Below are positions 1-11,906 of a stretch of 64,000 bases of DNA, in pieces; the stretch's first letter is position 1; every line of letters starts with the position of its first letter. Source of the DNA: Rattus norvegicus (Eukaryota; Chordata; Mammalia; Rodentia; Muridae). A model generated the notes under the pieces. The model was given only the letters and a program-made list of their open reading frames with translations, did no database searches and was not told the origin of the DNA. The stretch covers positions 55,166,502 through 55,230,501 of the forward strand of contig NC_086037.1 of NCBI RefSeq assembly GCF_036323735.1, in the 5' to 3' direction. Made by a program: the position numbers and the translations under genes.

Positions 1-1941
1 TTTCCAAAATGGTGCTCATTTACCATGAATCCTGATATTTATGTACAAATGTGACCTTCCCCACAGTGAAATTGTGTCATCTGCGTGGCCAGTGGATGTG
101 TAAATGATTGTGTAATGTTTGGATTGAAAACGGCATCGTATTTATACTTCTATGTGACCACCTACATTGCTTGCTTTGGTTCTAGCCAGTCGCTATGCTT
201 TGGGGGACCTTCAAGCAGTCCCAATGACAGGTCTATGAAAGATGAGGTTGCAGCCTTGTACTGATAGCCAGGCCTGACTTTCTAGCCGTATAAGTGAGCC
301 ATCTTGGATTTTCCAACCTTTGTGAAGCCTTCTGATTATGCAACCTCAGACTTGTGCTTGACTACAACCTCACAAGAGAACCCACGTCAAAATCACCCAG
401 CCAAACTCCTACAAAACCTTTTAGGTCACTGAGACTTGGCCATCAATGATAAACCCAGTTAAGAGTCAAGTCAGCAGTACTGTTTTGTCCTGTGTTTGGG
501 AGCAGTCTGTTATGTGGCAGCTGGTAGCTACCAGAGTAGACTCTGTTGTCATTGTCATCACCAGGGTCCAAGGAGAGTACCTGCCAAGTTTAAGGACTCT
601 GGAACCTTTGGGCCTAGTGGAAATGAGATTTTATCAGGAATTTGGTTTATCATTGCTAACAGTCTGTTTTTCTGAAAAGAAAAAAAAATAACTGGGGAAA
701 AGCCTTTTGTCAATCAAATCTTCTGTTAAAATGTGTTAAAAGGGCGTGGGCTAGTGAAATATAATATGAATGTGAAATGCAGTGCCTGACACCAAAGATG
801 TTCAAATTTGTTTACACGTCATATATTTCTCACTAGCTGGAAGGGATATTTTAACATTTCTGAGATTTAATTTGGGAGCAAATTTACCATTCTCCGTTTC
901 TCTTTTTCTGAGAAGACGCGGGGTTTGGAAATGAAGGATGGTAAAGGGAAGGCAGAAGGCAGAGTAGTCAGAGAGATGACGGATGGGGGCGTGATTGTGG
1001 GGCTCATGATGGTTATTAATGTGACAAGCACACAGTTGTGTAGCATCTGGAGACATTCACCAATTTAATAACACACATTATGAAGTTCTGTTTTCCCAGG
1101 CAGCCATCCACTCTGATATTGAACTCTTGTAGACTCGACTCTATCTTGAGTTCCTAGGAGTGAAGAGAATGTAATACCCTATAAAAAATGAATTTTGTGC
1201 TTAAGAGCATCTACTCTAAACCATCACAAAAAAAAATGGAATTCAGTGGCACAAGTATATGAAGAGCTCCGTGGAAAACCCCAAGTCCTGGTTCCTAAGG
1301 GTTGGTTGGGAATACATTTGCCTACCTCTGCCTTATTCTCTGAAAAGAAGCTGTTAAGTCACAGAAAGTGAGCACTTATTCAACCTGAACTCTATTAGGT
1401 AGAAATACTAGAAGTCAAAAGTAGACATTTACGAAAGACAAAGCAAAAGGTTGAAATGTTTACTCCTAGAGATGTCTAAGCCTCAGGAAAATTCTTTGAG
1501 TGACTGCAATTTTATACCCATCCAGTTGGACAGTTTTCTACTGAACCCCTTCCAAGTGCCAGTGTTATGTGGTCCTCATAGTCAAGGAGCATATATTCCA
1601 GAGCCATAGACACGTCCATAAGCAGATAAATTCAATGTAGCGCAGTTAATAATTTGATTTAGTGCCCGCAGTAATCAAGGTATATGCAGAGCAGATTAAT
1701 CTGCATTCTTTAAATTGACCAAGGAAAGACTTTCTTCCCAAGATCTTTGGAGGTAGCTTTTATAGGATAATTTGAAGTTTTCTAGCTAGATGGAAATATG
1801 GCTATGAAAGGAAATAATTGATCCGATATAAAGGTATTCTGCTGGTTAGTCACCACCATCAACCTGACTGGATTTAGATTCCCCTAGGAGGCACACTCTG
1901 GGCATGTTTATGAAGATTCTCTGAGAGAGAATTCACGGAAG
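1..1941. other. No gene or clear repeat seen
   Basis: AT-leaning sequence with no open frame of note, no recognisable SINE or LTR and no CpG cluster. The short frames at 446-691 and 802-1056 lack family resemblance. It lies either in a 5' UTR intron of Hydin or upstream of the gene; the sequence does not show which. Confidence 0.5.
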
Positions 1942-2989
1942 AGAGAAGACCTACTTTTTTTTTTTTTTTTATTAACTTGAGTATTTCTTATATACATTTC
2001 GAGTGTTATTCCCTTTCCCGGTTTCCGGGCAAACATCCCCCTCCCCCCTCCCCTTCCTTATGGGTGTTCCCCTCCCAACCCTCCCCCCATTGCCGCCCTC
2101 CCCCCATAGACTAGTTCACTGGGGGTTCAGTCTTAGCAGGACCCAGGGCTTCCCCTTCCACTGGTGCTCTTACTAGGATATTCATTGCTACCTATGGGGT
2201 CAGAGTCCAGGGTCAGTCCATGTATAGTCTTTAGGTAGTGGCTTAGTCCCTGGAAGCTCTGGTTGCTTGGCATTGTTGTACTTTTGGGGTCTCGAGCTCC
2301 TTCAAGCTCTTCCAGTTCTTTCTCTGATTCCTTCAATAGGGGACCTATTCTCAGTTCAGTGGTTTGCTGCTGGCATTCGCCTCTGTATTTGCTGTATTCT
2401 GGCTGTGTCTCTCAGGAGCGATCTACATCCGGCTCCTGTCGGTCTGCACTTCTTTGCTTCATCCATCTTGTCTAATTGGGTGGCTGTATATGTATGGGCC
2501 AAATGTGGGGCAGGCTCTGAATGGGTGTTCCTTCAGTCTCTGTTTTAATCTTTGCCTCTCCCTTCCCTGCCAAGGGTATTCTTTTTCCTCATTTAAAGAA
2601 GGAGTGAAGCATTCACATTTTGATCATCCGTCTTGAGTTTCATTTGTTCTAGGGATCTAGGGTAATTCAAGCATTTGGGCTAATATCCACTTATCAATGA
2701 GTGCATACCATGTATGTCTTTCTGTGAGTGGGTTAGCTCACTCAGGATGATATTTTCCAGTTCCAACCATTTGCCTACGAATTTCATAAACTCGTTGTTT
2801 TTGATAGCTGAGTAATATTCCATTGTGTAGATGTACCACATTTTCTGTATCCATTCCTCTGTTGAAGGGCATCTGGGTTCTTTCCATTTTCTGGCTATTA
2901 TAAATAAGGCTGCGATGAACATAGTGGAGCACGTGTCTCTTTTATATGTTGAGGCATCTTTTGGGTAAAAAAAGAGAAGACCTACTTTT
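1942..2989 (-). mobile_element. 5'-truncated L1 insertion with intact target-site duplication
   Basis: Read on the minus strand this is an L1 3' end: the last part of ORF2, a 3' UTR with a long purine tract (plus-strand C-rich stretch 2034-2105), and a poly(A) tail (plus-strand T run 1955-1970). The body is about 1.0 kb (1959-2972). A perfect 17-bp duplication, AGAGAAGACCTACTTTT, flanks it at 1942-1958 and 2973-2989. The minus-strand duplication begins with AAAA, as expected for L1 endonuclease cleavage. The intact duplication suggests a fairly recent insertion. Confidence 0.93.
2680..2965 (-). pseudogene. L1 ORF2 C-terminal remnant
   Basis: Minus-strand frame ending in the SLISGY-stop that closes rodent L1 ORF2 proteins. 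It contains the EYYSAIKNNEFMKF segment and the ILSELTHSQKDIHGMHS tail. Only about the last 80 residues survive; reverse transcriptase and endonuclease are absent because the insertion is 5'-truncated. It has no coding capacity of its own. Confidence 0.9.
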
Positions 2990-3049
2990 AGCGTGAGTTG
3001 TACAACTCCATGGGACGTGACCCTGGACGTGACCCTTCAAAAAAGAGAA

Positions 3050-3300
3050 TCAAGGAGAAAAAGCAGGTAGATGCCCAAAGTCTGTCTCTGCTTTCTCAGC
3101 TGCTAACACAATATAAGCACCTATCTCACACTCTTGCAAGCACAGCTGCCCACACCTCCATGCCTTCCCAATCATGATGGACTGTCTCCCTTTAGACCAT
3201 GAACCAAAATAAGGCTGCCTTCCTATACGTTGTTTCTTAGCAGGTTTTGGTAACAGCAACAGCAGGAGTAAATGACAAAAGAAACTAATATAAAAAGTAC
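3050..3300 (+). mobile_element. MaLR-type LTR fragment
   Basis: Sense-strand match to the 3' half of a rodent MaLR-type repeat: the CCATGATGGACTGT-like block (as ATCATGATGGACTGTCTCCC), the GAACCAAAATAA signal and the end with GTAACAGCAACAGCAGGAGTAA. A related but distinct copy lies at 56330-56632. The family assignment is from memory of the consensus. Confidence 0.55.
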
Positions 3301-4495
3301 CAAGTCGTGATTAAAAAAAAAAAGTAACAATCTGTGATAAACCTGACACATGGTTCTCAGGCCTTTGGAACAGGTCTGTAAGAGGCCTGTGGAGAGTCTG
3401 GAGCTGTAGGCTATAGAAGCCCTGGAATGTGGGAGTGCAGATTAATAGGCCCTTGGGGAGGAGCTGAGAAGACCAGCATTCTGAGAGAAATGTGGTCATG
3501 CTGGCCCGGCTCATGGAGTTTCAGAGGGGACCAAGAATTTATTAGAAACCGTGCTAGAAAAATTTATGTAACATCCTGGCATAAAATATTTGGCTTTATT
3601 CTGCCCACGTCCTGAGATCTTTCTTGAGGCTGAATTCAAAAAGAGTAGATTGAGTTGTTCAGTGGAGATTTGCAGACAGCGGAACATCCAGACCGTGGTA
3701 TGGTTACTCCTCACTGCTCATAGTCAGACCTACAGGGACCCAGCAGAAAGATATCAAAAATGTGCCATTTGGTGAAAAAAGGTACACGTATGAGTTTAAA
3801 GTTGTAAATAAGGTAGGTGGATAAAAAGCAGCTGTAATTTTTAAAGAGACCAGTGGCATTAAAGAGAACTTTGATGGCTGGGACAATAGGAAAGTTGCCT
3901 TGAAATGAAAGCCACATTTGTGAAAGCTCCCAACTTGTAAAAAGGAGGATTCATTGAAGGGATAGTCTGAATTGGAAATGCTGAGGAAGGGTTTCCCTGC
4001 TCAAATTCAACCACCCATGGAGCCATTTCCCCAGGTTCAGCCACCAAGGCAAACCAAAGCCACTTGTGTGCTAGAAAAGAGCTTGACTACACCTTGATCC
4101 AGCAGCAGCCTCTGTCGATGTCATACGTGCGTTCTTTCATAGGCACGCAGCATGGGAGAGTTAGGATGTCATGCAGGCTTGCACCAAGGTCCCAGAAAGC
4201 CACTGCCACTCGGCAGCTGAGGGGAGCACAGAGAGGGGCATTTCCAGGAGAAAGGCTGAACTGGAGAGGAGGAATAACCTGTGGAGTCAAAACGATGCCA
4301 CCACTGGCCTCAGATACCAGGCGCAGAGCAGGGTTTGGAGTTTGCTCTGTGGCATTTGTTTTTTCTATGGATCCAGCTTTTTCTTGCTGCTGCCTAATGC
4401 TCCTTTAGAATGGGAATGTTTACTCTGTGCCATGCCATTCTGTATTAGGATTATGTAACCTGTTTTCATTTGACCCACCCGTCTCTACCTGCACA
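3300..4495. other. No gene or clear repeat seen
   Basis: Several short overlapping frames on both strands (for instance 4064-4408) show no family resemblance and no splice context fitting Hydin. I take this as non-coding sequence. Confidence 0.5.
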
Positions 4496-4499
4496 GAAC

Positions 4500-4628
4500 T
4501 GGGATTGTAGACATGGGCCATTGTGACTGTTACTTATTTGTTTGTTTAAATTTTTATGTGGTTTCTGGAGATTAAACTCAGGCCCCGATGCTTGTAGAGC
4601 ACACTTAGTGACTGAGCCATCTCCCCAT
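4500..4628 (-). mobile_element. Old SINE fragment, reversed
   Basis: Ends with GACTGAGCCATCTCCCC and contains GGAGATTAAACTCAGG, the reversed tRNA-like head of B2/B3/B4-class SINEs. It is too diverged to name the subfamily, and it abuts an MaLR LTR. Confidence 0.5.
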
Positions 4629-4631
4629 GTG

Positions 4632-4975
4632 CGATGGTTTGAGTAATTTTGGCTCCCACATGTCCATGTATTTGAATGTGTGGTCACCAGAGAGTGACAC
4701 TCTTTGAAACTATTATAAGGATTAGGAGATGCTGTTGAAGGAAGTGTGTCACTGGGGGTGGGCTTTTAAAGTCTCTTTCTCCCCGCCCAGCCCCATCCAT
4801 GGATCGTGATGTAGCTCTCAGCTACTGCTCCAGCACCTGCCTGTATGTGACCATGTTCCCTGTCGTGATGACAATGAACTAAACCTATGAAACTGTAAGC
4901 CAGCCCTCATTTAAGTGCTTTCTTTTGTAAGAGCTGCCTTGGTCATCATGGTGTCTCTTCTAGCAATAGAACAGA
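4632..4975 (+). mobile_element. MaLR-type LTR
   Basis: Begins with GATGGTTTGAG and runs through AGGAAGTGTGTCACTGGGGG, AATGAACTAAACCTATGAAA and GTAAGCCAGCCCTCA, to a GGTCATCATGGTGTCTCTTC tail. This order is the hallmark of a common rodent LTR repeat. Related copies lie at 18310-18650 (+), 35927-36306 (-) and in the composite element at 57271-59317 (-). Confidence 0.65.
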
Positions 4976-5098
4976 ACAGTGATTAAGCCATCATCCTTAT
5001 TGCTATTTTTAATTATAAAAAAGGTTGAAAACATGCACATGCATGTTTTAAGAACAAACTTCAGTATTCACAACATTCCCCACTTTTATTTCATCTTT

Positions 5099-5162
5099 CT
5101 CTCTCACACACACACATGCACATACATGCACACACATGCACACACATACACACACAGAGAAA
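5099..5162. repeat. (CA)n-rich microsatellite, imperfect
   Basis: Alternating ACAC/CATACATGCACA runs. The short frame through it is a repeat artefact. Confidence 0.85.
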
Positions 5163-5526
5163 AGCATATATAGACACACTTTTTTCTAGAGTGTTTTAAA
5201 GTCAGTCTCAGACATGATTCCTGTTTACCTACAAACTTTTCCTAAAGATTGCTAATAGGTAATGACTTCCTTATAATCAGGTAGACTGCCCCATAATCTA
5301 CCTAACATGGTTTAAAGCATATTTTAGGTTTGTTGACATACATAGTAAGCACGAATGCCAACAGGACCACTGAGCTTTGAGAATAGATAGGGTTTGATGG
5401 GATCGTAATTAGTTAAAGACAAAAACACTTAATTCATTAAACAGTGATGGTTCTTACCCTTTATTATTTATTTGAGGGCTCGTAAGCTCCCAAGGTCCGT
5501 CTTTGCACCTGGTTGGTTAAAGGCTT

Positions 5527-5532
5527 TCTGCG

Positions 5533-5587
<55 letters not shown>
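5527..5587. repeat. (CT)n microsatellite with GCGCGC head
   Basis: About 26 uninterrupted CT units preceded by CTGCGCGCG. It is a long pure homopyrimidine run, probably polymorphic. Confidence 0.95.
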
Positions 5588-5589
<2 letters not shown>

Positions 5590-7655
5590 TGCTTAAGCAG
5601 TTTACTTGACTAAATGTTTCTTGTTTCCCATAACTTTTCCTACATTCTGAATTTGGCTGATTGTATTCCTATAAGAGGTCTTGTCCATCCACCTGACTCC
5701 CACCCCCTTCCCGCTAGCTGCCTGGCTGTACAGTCTAGAAGCTTAGAACTAGGTCTGGGCTTTTGTTAACAGGAGCGTATCAGTGATGTTGTGGAGTACA
5801 TGAAGCTGCATATCTACCTGCGTTTGAGTCTTTCACTGTTAAATTTGTCCCCAAGTCTTTGACACCATCCTGGCAGCCTTTGAGAGTCTCCTTGCATGGT
5901 AGGATAGAATGTTCTAGGTTCATCTCACAGTGTGGGCTCCCAACCTCAAATGAACCATTTCTCCTAGAAGCGATGGGTCCTTTTGGAGGCATTCAGTGGC
6001 ATTTCACAATCTCAGTCTAAGGACTGTCATTTCTGCTGGTGTCCGTTGCTCCAGTGGGCAGCTTATTACAAAGAGAAAGCTTCCACAGGCTTTCAATTCA
6101 AAAGTGAGCCAATGGGCTCTCCAGGACTGAGGATTAACTCGAGGCTATAATATACGCTTAGCGTGCCCGCGCTCTTGGTCCTCAGCACTCAGAATATTTT
6201 TATACGGAGGATTTCTTCTATAAGAACTTTTTACAATTTGTTGTTTTCATGTTGAGACAACCTGGTTCCTAACAATGCTGACACAAAATACTTGTTTTTA
6301 ACAATACCACTAATGATAATAAACAGACATTGGGTGGGTAGTAAAATTTCCATGCTGCCTTCTATGTTTTCCTGGCAAATCCCAAGAAAACAGAGCAATC
6401 CAAAGATAATTCTAAGGTCAGCGGAGTTGTCTTCTCTTGAGTTTGTGACACCACCTTGATCTACAGAGAGGTTCATTTGCTTTTGGTTTGTTTTCCATTT
6501 TTAGAATCGATTCTCCTCTTTCTCACTGGTATGTAAAACATTTTCACGGCTCAGAAGTCCACAATGAGAGTATGTTCTGTGCAGTCTTCTCTCCTGTCTG
6601 CTGCACCATGACCCCCAAGGCTCTCTGTAGGTCACCAAGATCATGGTTTTGTATACAATCTCATATTTTAATATGTCATTCGGGCAGAGTCCTAGAATAG
6701 GGGTGCTGGACACATGTACACCATATACATAAAACCCAAGATATACGTACATATATAGTGTTGGTCCTATTAATAATATGATATATAATACATAAATGTA
6801 CATGTTTGGAGCCATAACATTTAATTCTGTGGTGTATTTCATAGCGCCATTTTAAGTTCATTACTACAATTGTGTAAGCTGAAATGATAGGTTCGTTTCT
6901 TCCATGGAGTCATAATTCTTGCTTAATTCTTGTTCATTAATAAGAGGGTTTCGTTGTGACCTGGTTTGGCCTGGCGTTCTGTAATCCCAACTGGTCCCTC
7001 AGTCACGGTTCTCTCTTTGTCTCAACTCCCTATGAAATGGAACTGAAGGTGGGAACCAACACATCCAACGCATAATAGAAAGTTTTAAGTTTTTCCGAGA
7101 CTTAACTTCTGGTTTTATCGCATTTCAACTGCAGCATTTACTATTAATAACATCTGTAGATTGTGGAGCCTCCCACCATTTTTATTCCCTAAATACATGA
7201 TCATTTTTTTTGAGACTGTTTCCTTTGCCCTTGAAAGAGGATATTTTATATCGTTGAAATGTATCATTCGGTATGCATCCCCGAATCTAACAAATCATAT
7301 TGTTCAAATCTGATGAATACCACTTATATTTTGCCCACTTAACATACCTTTTCCTGCAAGTGGAGTATTAAAAATCCATAATCTGTGCTTATATGTCTCT
7401 GTACATCTCCTGTGATTTCTGCTGCCATTGATATTTTTTGCGTTATTTCATAAATATCTATTACCATCTTCATTACCCTTTGTTTTTAAGTATAAAGCAA
7501 GTCTTTTAGCACTGTATGAGTTTCCTTTTTGTTTTATTTAGTCCTTTAAATAAATTCTACTCTTAAGGGAGAGATGTAATCCCTACTTCCAATAAACAAT
7601 GGGTGTGTATAGTGTTAGATCTCACTACGGTATCTCTGATTTCTTTTATTGTTTC
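5590..7655. other. No gene seen; mostly unique AT-rich sequence
   Basis: No convincing exon or young repeat. A weak tRNA-SINE-like patch occurs near 6115-6200. Short frames at 5780-5992 and 6501-6842 carry no recognisable domain. Confidence 0.45.
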
Positions 7656-7659
7656 TGGT

Positions 7660-8105
7660 AATGCTACCTCTCAACACCAGAATGCTCCTCACTGACTAAA
7701 ACCTGAAGGATGTCCAGGCTAGTGAAAGACACTCATGGGCCAATAAGAAGATATGAAAGGTTTATTATCTACACGACAGAGCTTCCTGAGAGAGCTGAGC
7801 AGACCGCAAGCCTTTATGCTTCAGTAGTTCCCTTTATAATAAATCCTTTATAATGTCTCTATATTTAGCCATGGCAACATAACTAAGTGCCCGTGTAGTA
7901 GTTTAAAACAGCGGTTATTTATTTTCCTCGCAGTTCCCATCTTGAGAATTTGAGTGGGCCACGCCCAGATGCCTCCTATCTGGGCCCCTCTCATACAGCT
8001 CCAGGCATGTGGCTACCTGGACTCAACTCTGTCTATAAACTGGTTTCAACTCATTGAGCATCTGCCAGTGGGCCTCAGGAGACCCATTTAAAGCACAGTC
8101 ACACG
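7660..8105 (-). mobile_element. Possible LTR, reversed
   Basis: The segment has a GGTTTATTATC stretch (a reversed AATAAACC polyadenylation signal) and LTR-like composition with GGGCCACGCCCAG. No duplication or termini were confirmed, so this is a suggestion only. Confidence 0.35.
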
Positions 8106-8187
8106 GTGCTACAGATTCAGGCTCTTTACTGTTCGGTTTTCTATGTAGGTTTCTGGACTACCCAACAATATGGCAGTGATCTGGAGG

Positions 8188-8272
8188 TGATGGGAGACAG
8201 AGACAGAGAGACACAGAGAGACAGAAACAGAGAGATACAGAGACACAGAAACAGAGAGATACAGAGACACAG

Positions 8273-8324
<52 letters not shown>

Positions 8325-8360
8325 TGTCAGAGACAGAGAGAAGGAGAGAATGAGAGAGTG
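8188..8360. repeat. GA-rich tandem repeat
   Basis: Starts as irregular CAGAGA units, then a roughly 24-bp unit (AGATACAGAGACACAGAAAC...) repeated about twice, then a pure (GA)n run of about 20 units (8278-8321). Frames on both strands across it are low-complexity artefacts. Confidence 0.9.
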
Positions 8361-8715
8361 CAAGCGAGCCAGAGGGTACCAAGATAGACCTACGGTGTTT
8401 TATAACCTAACCTCGGAATAGCCCCCCACCACTCAGACGGTGATGCTTTCAGAAGTGATTAGGCATAGCTCGAGTTCAAAGAGAGAAGTGAATCAGATAC
8501 AGGAAAGTCAGGAAACAGGTATTACCTTTCCATAATAATCTGTTACCGACAGGCCAGTTTGATGCCCACCTAATGTATATACATCACTTGGTCTTAGTCT
8601 ACCCCTTGCTTTCTGTTTCCCCTTCCATTCTTAACTCCCGTTCTGTTTACTTTCTTAGAAAATGTCTGCAACTAGACCAGTCTTCATCTTCATGTCATCT
8701 AAAAAAATCTCCTTT

Positions 8716-8925
8716 GTGCATGTGTGTGTGTGCATCTGTAGTATGAATATATGCACGTATGTATGAATATATATGTATATGTGTATGCATATATTTATGT
8801 ATATGTATGTATGTGTCTATGAATATATGTATATGTGGGTGAATATATGTATGTATATGCATATGCATGTGTGTATATATGTATATGTGTGTACATATGT
8901 ATGTTTGCATATGTATGTGTGCATT
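8716..8925. repeat. (TATG/TGTA)n-rich low-complexity tract
   Basis: Over 200 bases of alternating purine-pyrimidine TATGTATA and TGTGTA units. The His/Tyr/Ile-rich frames here are artefacts. Confidence 0.85.
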
Positions 8926-8929
8926 TTCA

Positions 8930-10235
8930 GTCTACTGGCACTGTTCCTTTAGAGAACCTTTCCTGATACAGAAGGGATTCTGCCTGCAAGCTTCCCTGGA
9001 TTTTCCCATGATCAAGTGTTTTTCTGTAGCCTCAACAGTTTCAGAGCTTGCTTCATGTAAAATCCTTAGCTTGCTTTTAAAAACCTGTGAGGGGTTTCCC
9101 TGATTGCTCACCCTTCCCTCTGGTCACACAGCGCTTGCTCTGGGCTCTGGGCTCCCTCTCAAAGCCACTGCCATCTCCCTCCACCTGCCATGAATAGCTG
9201 CTCTCTGACACTTACCAGAACCAGGAACCTCTGGCTCTGGGCACCTGGAGATAAAGATGGTTTTGGGGACTGAAGGAGACCTAGTCAAAATGCTTTCACC
9301 AAAGGCCTGAGAGCAGACATATCAAAAGAATAGAAGTGGGTAGTGTTGAAACTGTCTTGAGCAGTCTCATAAAGGAAACCAACATCATGTAAGAGCTATA
9401 TAATGATTGCACAAAATCACTCAAAGGCAGACTTGAAGGACAGAGATCAGAAAGAATAAAATCTTTTCTGACGGGGGCTTCAGAATTTTAATAACTACCA
9501 GCTTTCTTGTTAGTGAAAATATGGACCCAGACAGCACAGCTGCTCCCTTAGACTACCATGAGCATGTTTGACCCGGTCATGATTTCCTCTAAGAGTGGCC
9601 TAGAGATGGAAAAACCGCTAACGAGTTGGGCAATTACCTTGCATCTATCACCTGTCATCATAACTGGCTGCTGCCTGTCACCCCCACAATGCTGGGACTG
9701 AAGACAAATGGGACTGATGTCATCCTGAGATCTTCATATATTTTGACCACAATTCATTTAGAGTAGAGCCATTGTTTTAATGTTTCGTTTGAAAAAAAAA
9801 AGTATGTCATATGACTGTGAAAATGTTAGACCTAATAAACCAACAAACAAGGTTGGGGGAGGGAAGATGATGCCGCACTGCTGCCTTAGTGAATAAGTCA
9901 CCCTGAGAAAGTCTAGTGACTACATTAGCCTACTTGACTAATACACAAGCTGGCTACACACATCAACGGGCTACGAGTGTGTGACTTCATCAAGACTCAC
10001 TCCTGAATGAGCAGGCAAAGAACTAAGTTACCACATAATCAACATGTACGAGATGGGAGTCCCCAAATCTCGTATGGTAAAGGATTTCTTTGACAAATGC
10101 ACCCTGGAACATGGTGGTCACAACAACTAATCTGACCTCCCCAAAGCTGTGAAGACAAAGGGAGAGATTATATATAATATGTGGATTTGGAGATGGCATG
10201 TGCTTAGTGACTTTTAAATCTTTCTCAGAACCAAC
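8930..10235. other. No gene or clear repeat seen
   Basis: Mixed-composition sequence without an exon fitting Hydin and without recognisable young repeats. Confidence 0.45.
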
Positions 10236-10236
10236 C

Positions 10237-10350
10237 TTCTTTCTTTCTTTCCTTCTTTCTTTCTTTCTTTCTTTCCTTCTTTCTTTCTCTTTCTTTCTTT
10301 CTCTCTCTTTCTTTCTCTTTCTTTCTTTCTTTTTCTTCTTTCTTTCTTCC

Positions 10351-10400
<50 letters not shown>
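10237..10400. repeat. (CTTT)n/(CT)n polypyrimidine tract
   Basis: About 160 bases of almost pure pyrimidine: CTTT units, then 24 or more CT units. It lies 0.6 kb before the first visible Hydin exon. The Lys/Glu/Arg-rich minus frame is an artefact. Confidence 0.95.
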
Positions 10401-10402
<2 letters not shown>

Positions 10403-10737
10403 CAGCTGTGGAGATCAGAAGCCTCATGTTTAATCTGTTGGTTGGATAGATGATTGTCATGAGGGAGGCACTTTCACCTCAGTGAATCAAGCAGCAGATG
10501 ACACAGGGTCCTCAGTGAGCAGCGTCTGTTTGCCTTGTTTGGAAGTTAAACATGGTAAACTGAGGGAGCCCGTGTCCTTCCTGAGCAAAAGAGTCCAGAA
10601 TTGGCCTAAAATGAGTAAGAATGCATCTGCCCAAATGGAATTCAACCCCTTGTTTAATGTATCCCAGGCATTTGACATATAGTTTTAAACACGATTTTTT
10701 AAGCTTTCCCATGAATAACAAAGCTATGAGTTATGCA

Positions 10738-10935
10738 TGTGCTGGAACTGGAGAGAGCTCAGTGGTTAAGAACATCAGCTGTTCTTCAGGAGGACTCAGG
10801 TTCAGATCCAGTACCTGTGTGGTAGCCACCTGTAACCCCAGTTCCGGGGACCCAAGGCCCTGTTTTGGCCTCTGTGGACACTACATGGATATGTGCAGAT
10901 ATACAGGCAAAACTCCATAACATGTTAAAAAACTG
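10738..10935 (+). mobile_element. B2/B3-type SINE
   Basis: Contains GGAGAGAGCTCAGTGGTTAA (tRNA-like A box), GACTCAGGTTCAGATCC (B box) and GGCCTCTGTGGACACTACA, then an A-rich end. It ends only about 60 bases before the first visible exon. Confidence 0.85.
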
Positions 10936-10992
10936 TATGACCCGTATGTAGGAAGTAATGGTGTCCGCTCTGATTCCACCGCTTATCCTTAG

Positions 10993-11150
10993 GTGGACAA
11001 AGGAAATATTTCAAACCAGCAAGTAAAAGGCTTGAGGAACCCATGGGGACTGTGCATCGGAAGATGGCCAAAGTGATCTCCGGACTGCAGAGCAAAGTCT
11101 TGCCACCCATGAGCCCGAAGGTGGTCACAGAGGAGGAAGTGAACCGGATG
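10993..11150 (+). CDS. Hydin: Hydin coding exon (first coding exon visible)
   Basis: 158 bp. Acceptor AG at 10991-10992 after a moderate pyrimidine tract; donor GTAACG at 11151. It enters in phase 1 (two bases complete a codon) and encodes 52 residues, including KVISGLQSK and the VVTEEEVNRM end typical of the HYDIN leader. Two in-frame ATGs occur, at 11043 and 11064. The second has the better context (A at -3, G at +4), and the conserved block starts there. An upstream in-frame TGA lies near 10972 in the genomic sequence, so if translation starts upstream it must be on another exon. Residues before the first ATG resemble no protein part I know well, so the 5' boundary is the least certain one. 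No domain is assigned; this is the disordered leader before the first ASH domain. The exon matches human HYDIN closely from MAKVISG onward. Confidence 0.9.
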
Positions 11151-11754
11151 GTAACGTACCATAGTTTCTCCGTAAGACGCTTAGCGCGGTGTCCTTGCAA
11201 CAATGTGTTGTTCTTCCAGAGCATCGGAGAATCGCTGATTGATACCACACCAGCCTCCAGCGTGCTGGAAAGCGTAATTACCTTCCACAGCCAGAGAAGT
11301 TCTTATGTTGCATAAGTACTTCACAGAGCAGGGTTTGACTGGGCAATTAATTGCAAGGAGAGCTCTTAGTCCATTTCCTGTTCCCACAGCAGAAACTGGA
11401 CAACTTGGAAAGGTTTCTTTTGTCCTGCAGTTGTGGAGCTCAGGAAGTCCGGTGCTGGGTAGTCTCATCTGATAATGGCTCCATACCAAAAGTACCCATA
11501 TGGGACAGGAAGGGAGCTAAACTCCAAGAAAAGAACTAGTTCAGCCACTACCTCTGACACAGGAACTTGCGGGGACACACCCAACTCATAGAACTGTGTG
11601 AATAAGCTACTAAACTTTTCTGGGTGGTAGATAGAGCCCTGTGAACTGCCATTCAGTTACAGTCAAATGACAAATTCCCACAAGGTTCATCTGTAATAAT
11701 CTGTGACCCGTGCCTTGGCAAGAGTTGTTTTTTATAATTTTCAGGGCACAGAGT

Positions 11755-11757
11755 AGT

Positions 11758-11805
<48 letters not shown>

Positions 11806-11826
11806 GAAAAAAAGAAAGAAAGAAAG

Positions 11827-11865
<39 letters not shown>

Positions 11866-11906
11866 GTGAGAGAGGGGAAGGGAGGGAGGGAAGGAAGGAA
11901 GGAAGA
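11755..11906. repeat. (GAAA)n/(GGAA)n polypurine tract
   Basis: About 150 bases of pure purine within the intron after 11150. Mirror symmetry makes triplex formation possible. Confidence 0.95.

Noticed and set aside
4064..4458. Overlapping 114- and 95-codon plus-strand frames
   Set aside because: Unrelated compositions in overlapping frames, no domain, no splice context.
8109..8387. Open frames on both strands through the GA tract
   Set aside because: Low-complexity Ser/Leu and Arg/Glu runs from dinucleotide repeats; same for frames at 10023-10460, 11610-12032, 28736-29306 and 54465-54863.
1..10990. Search for the Hydin promoter or first exon
   Set aside because: No CpG island or exon with a matching phase was convincing, so none is called.
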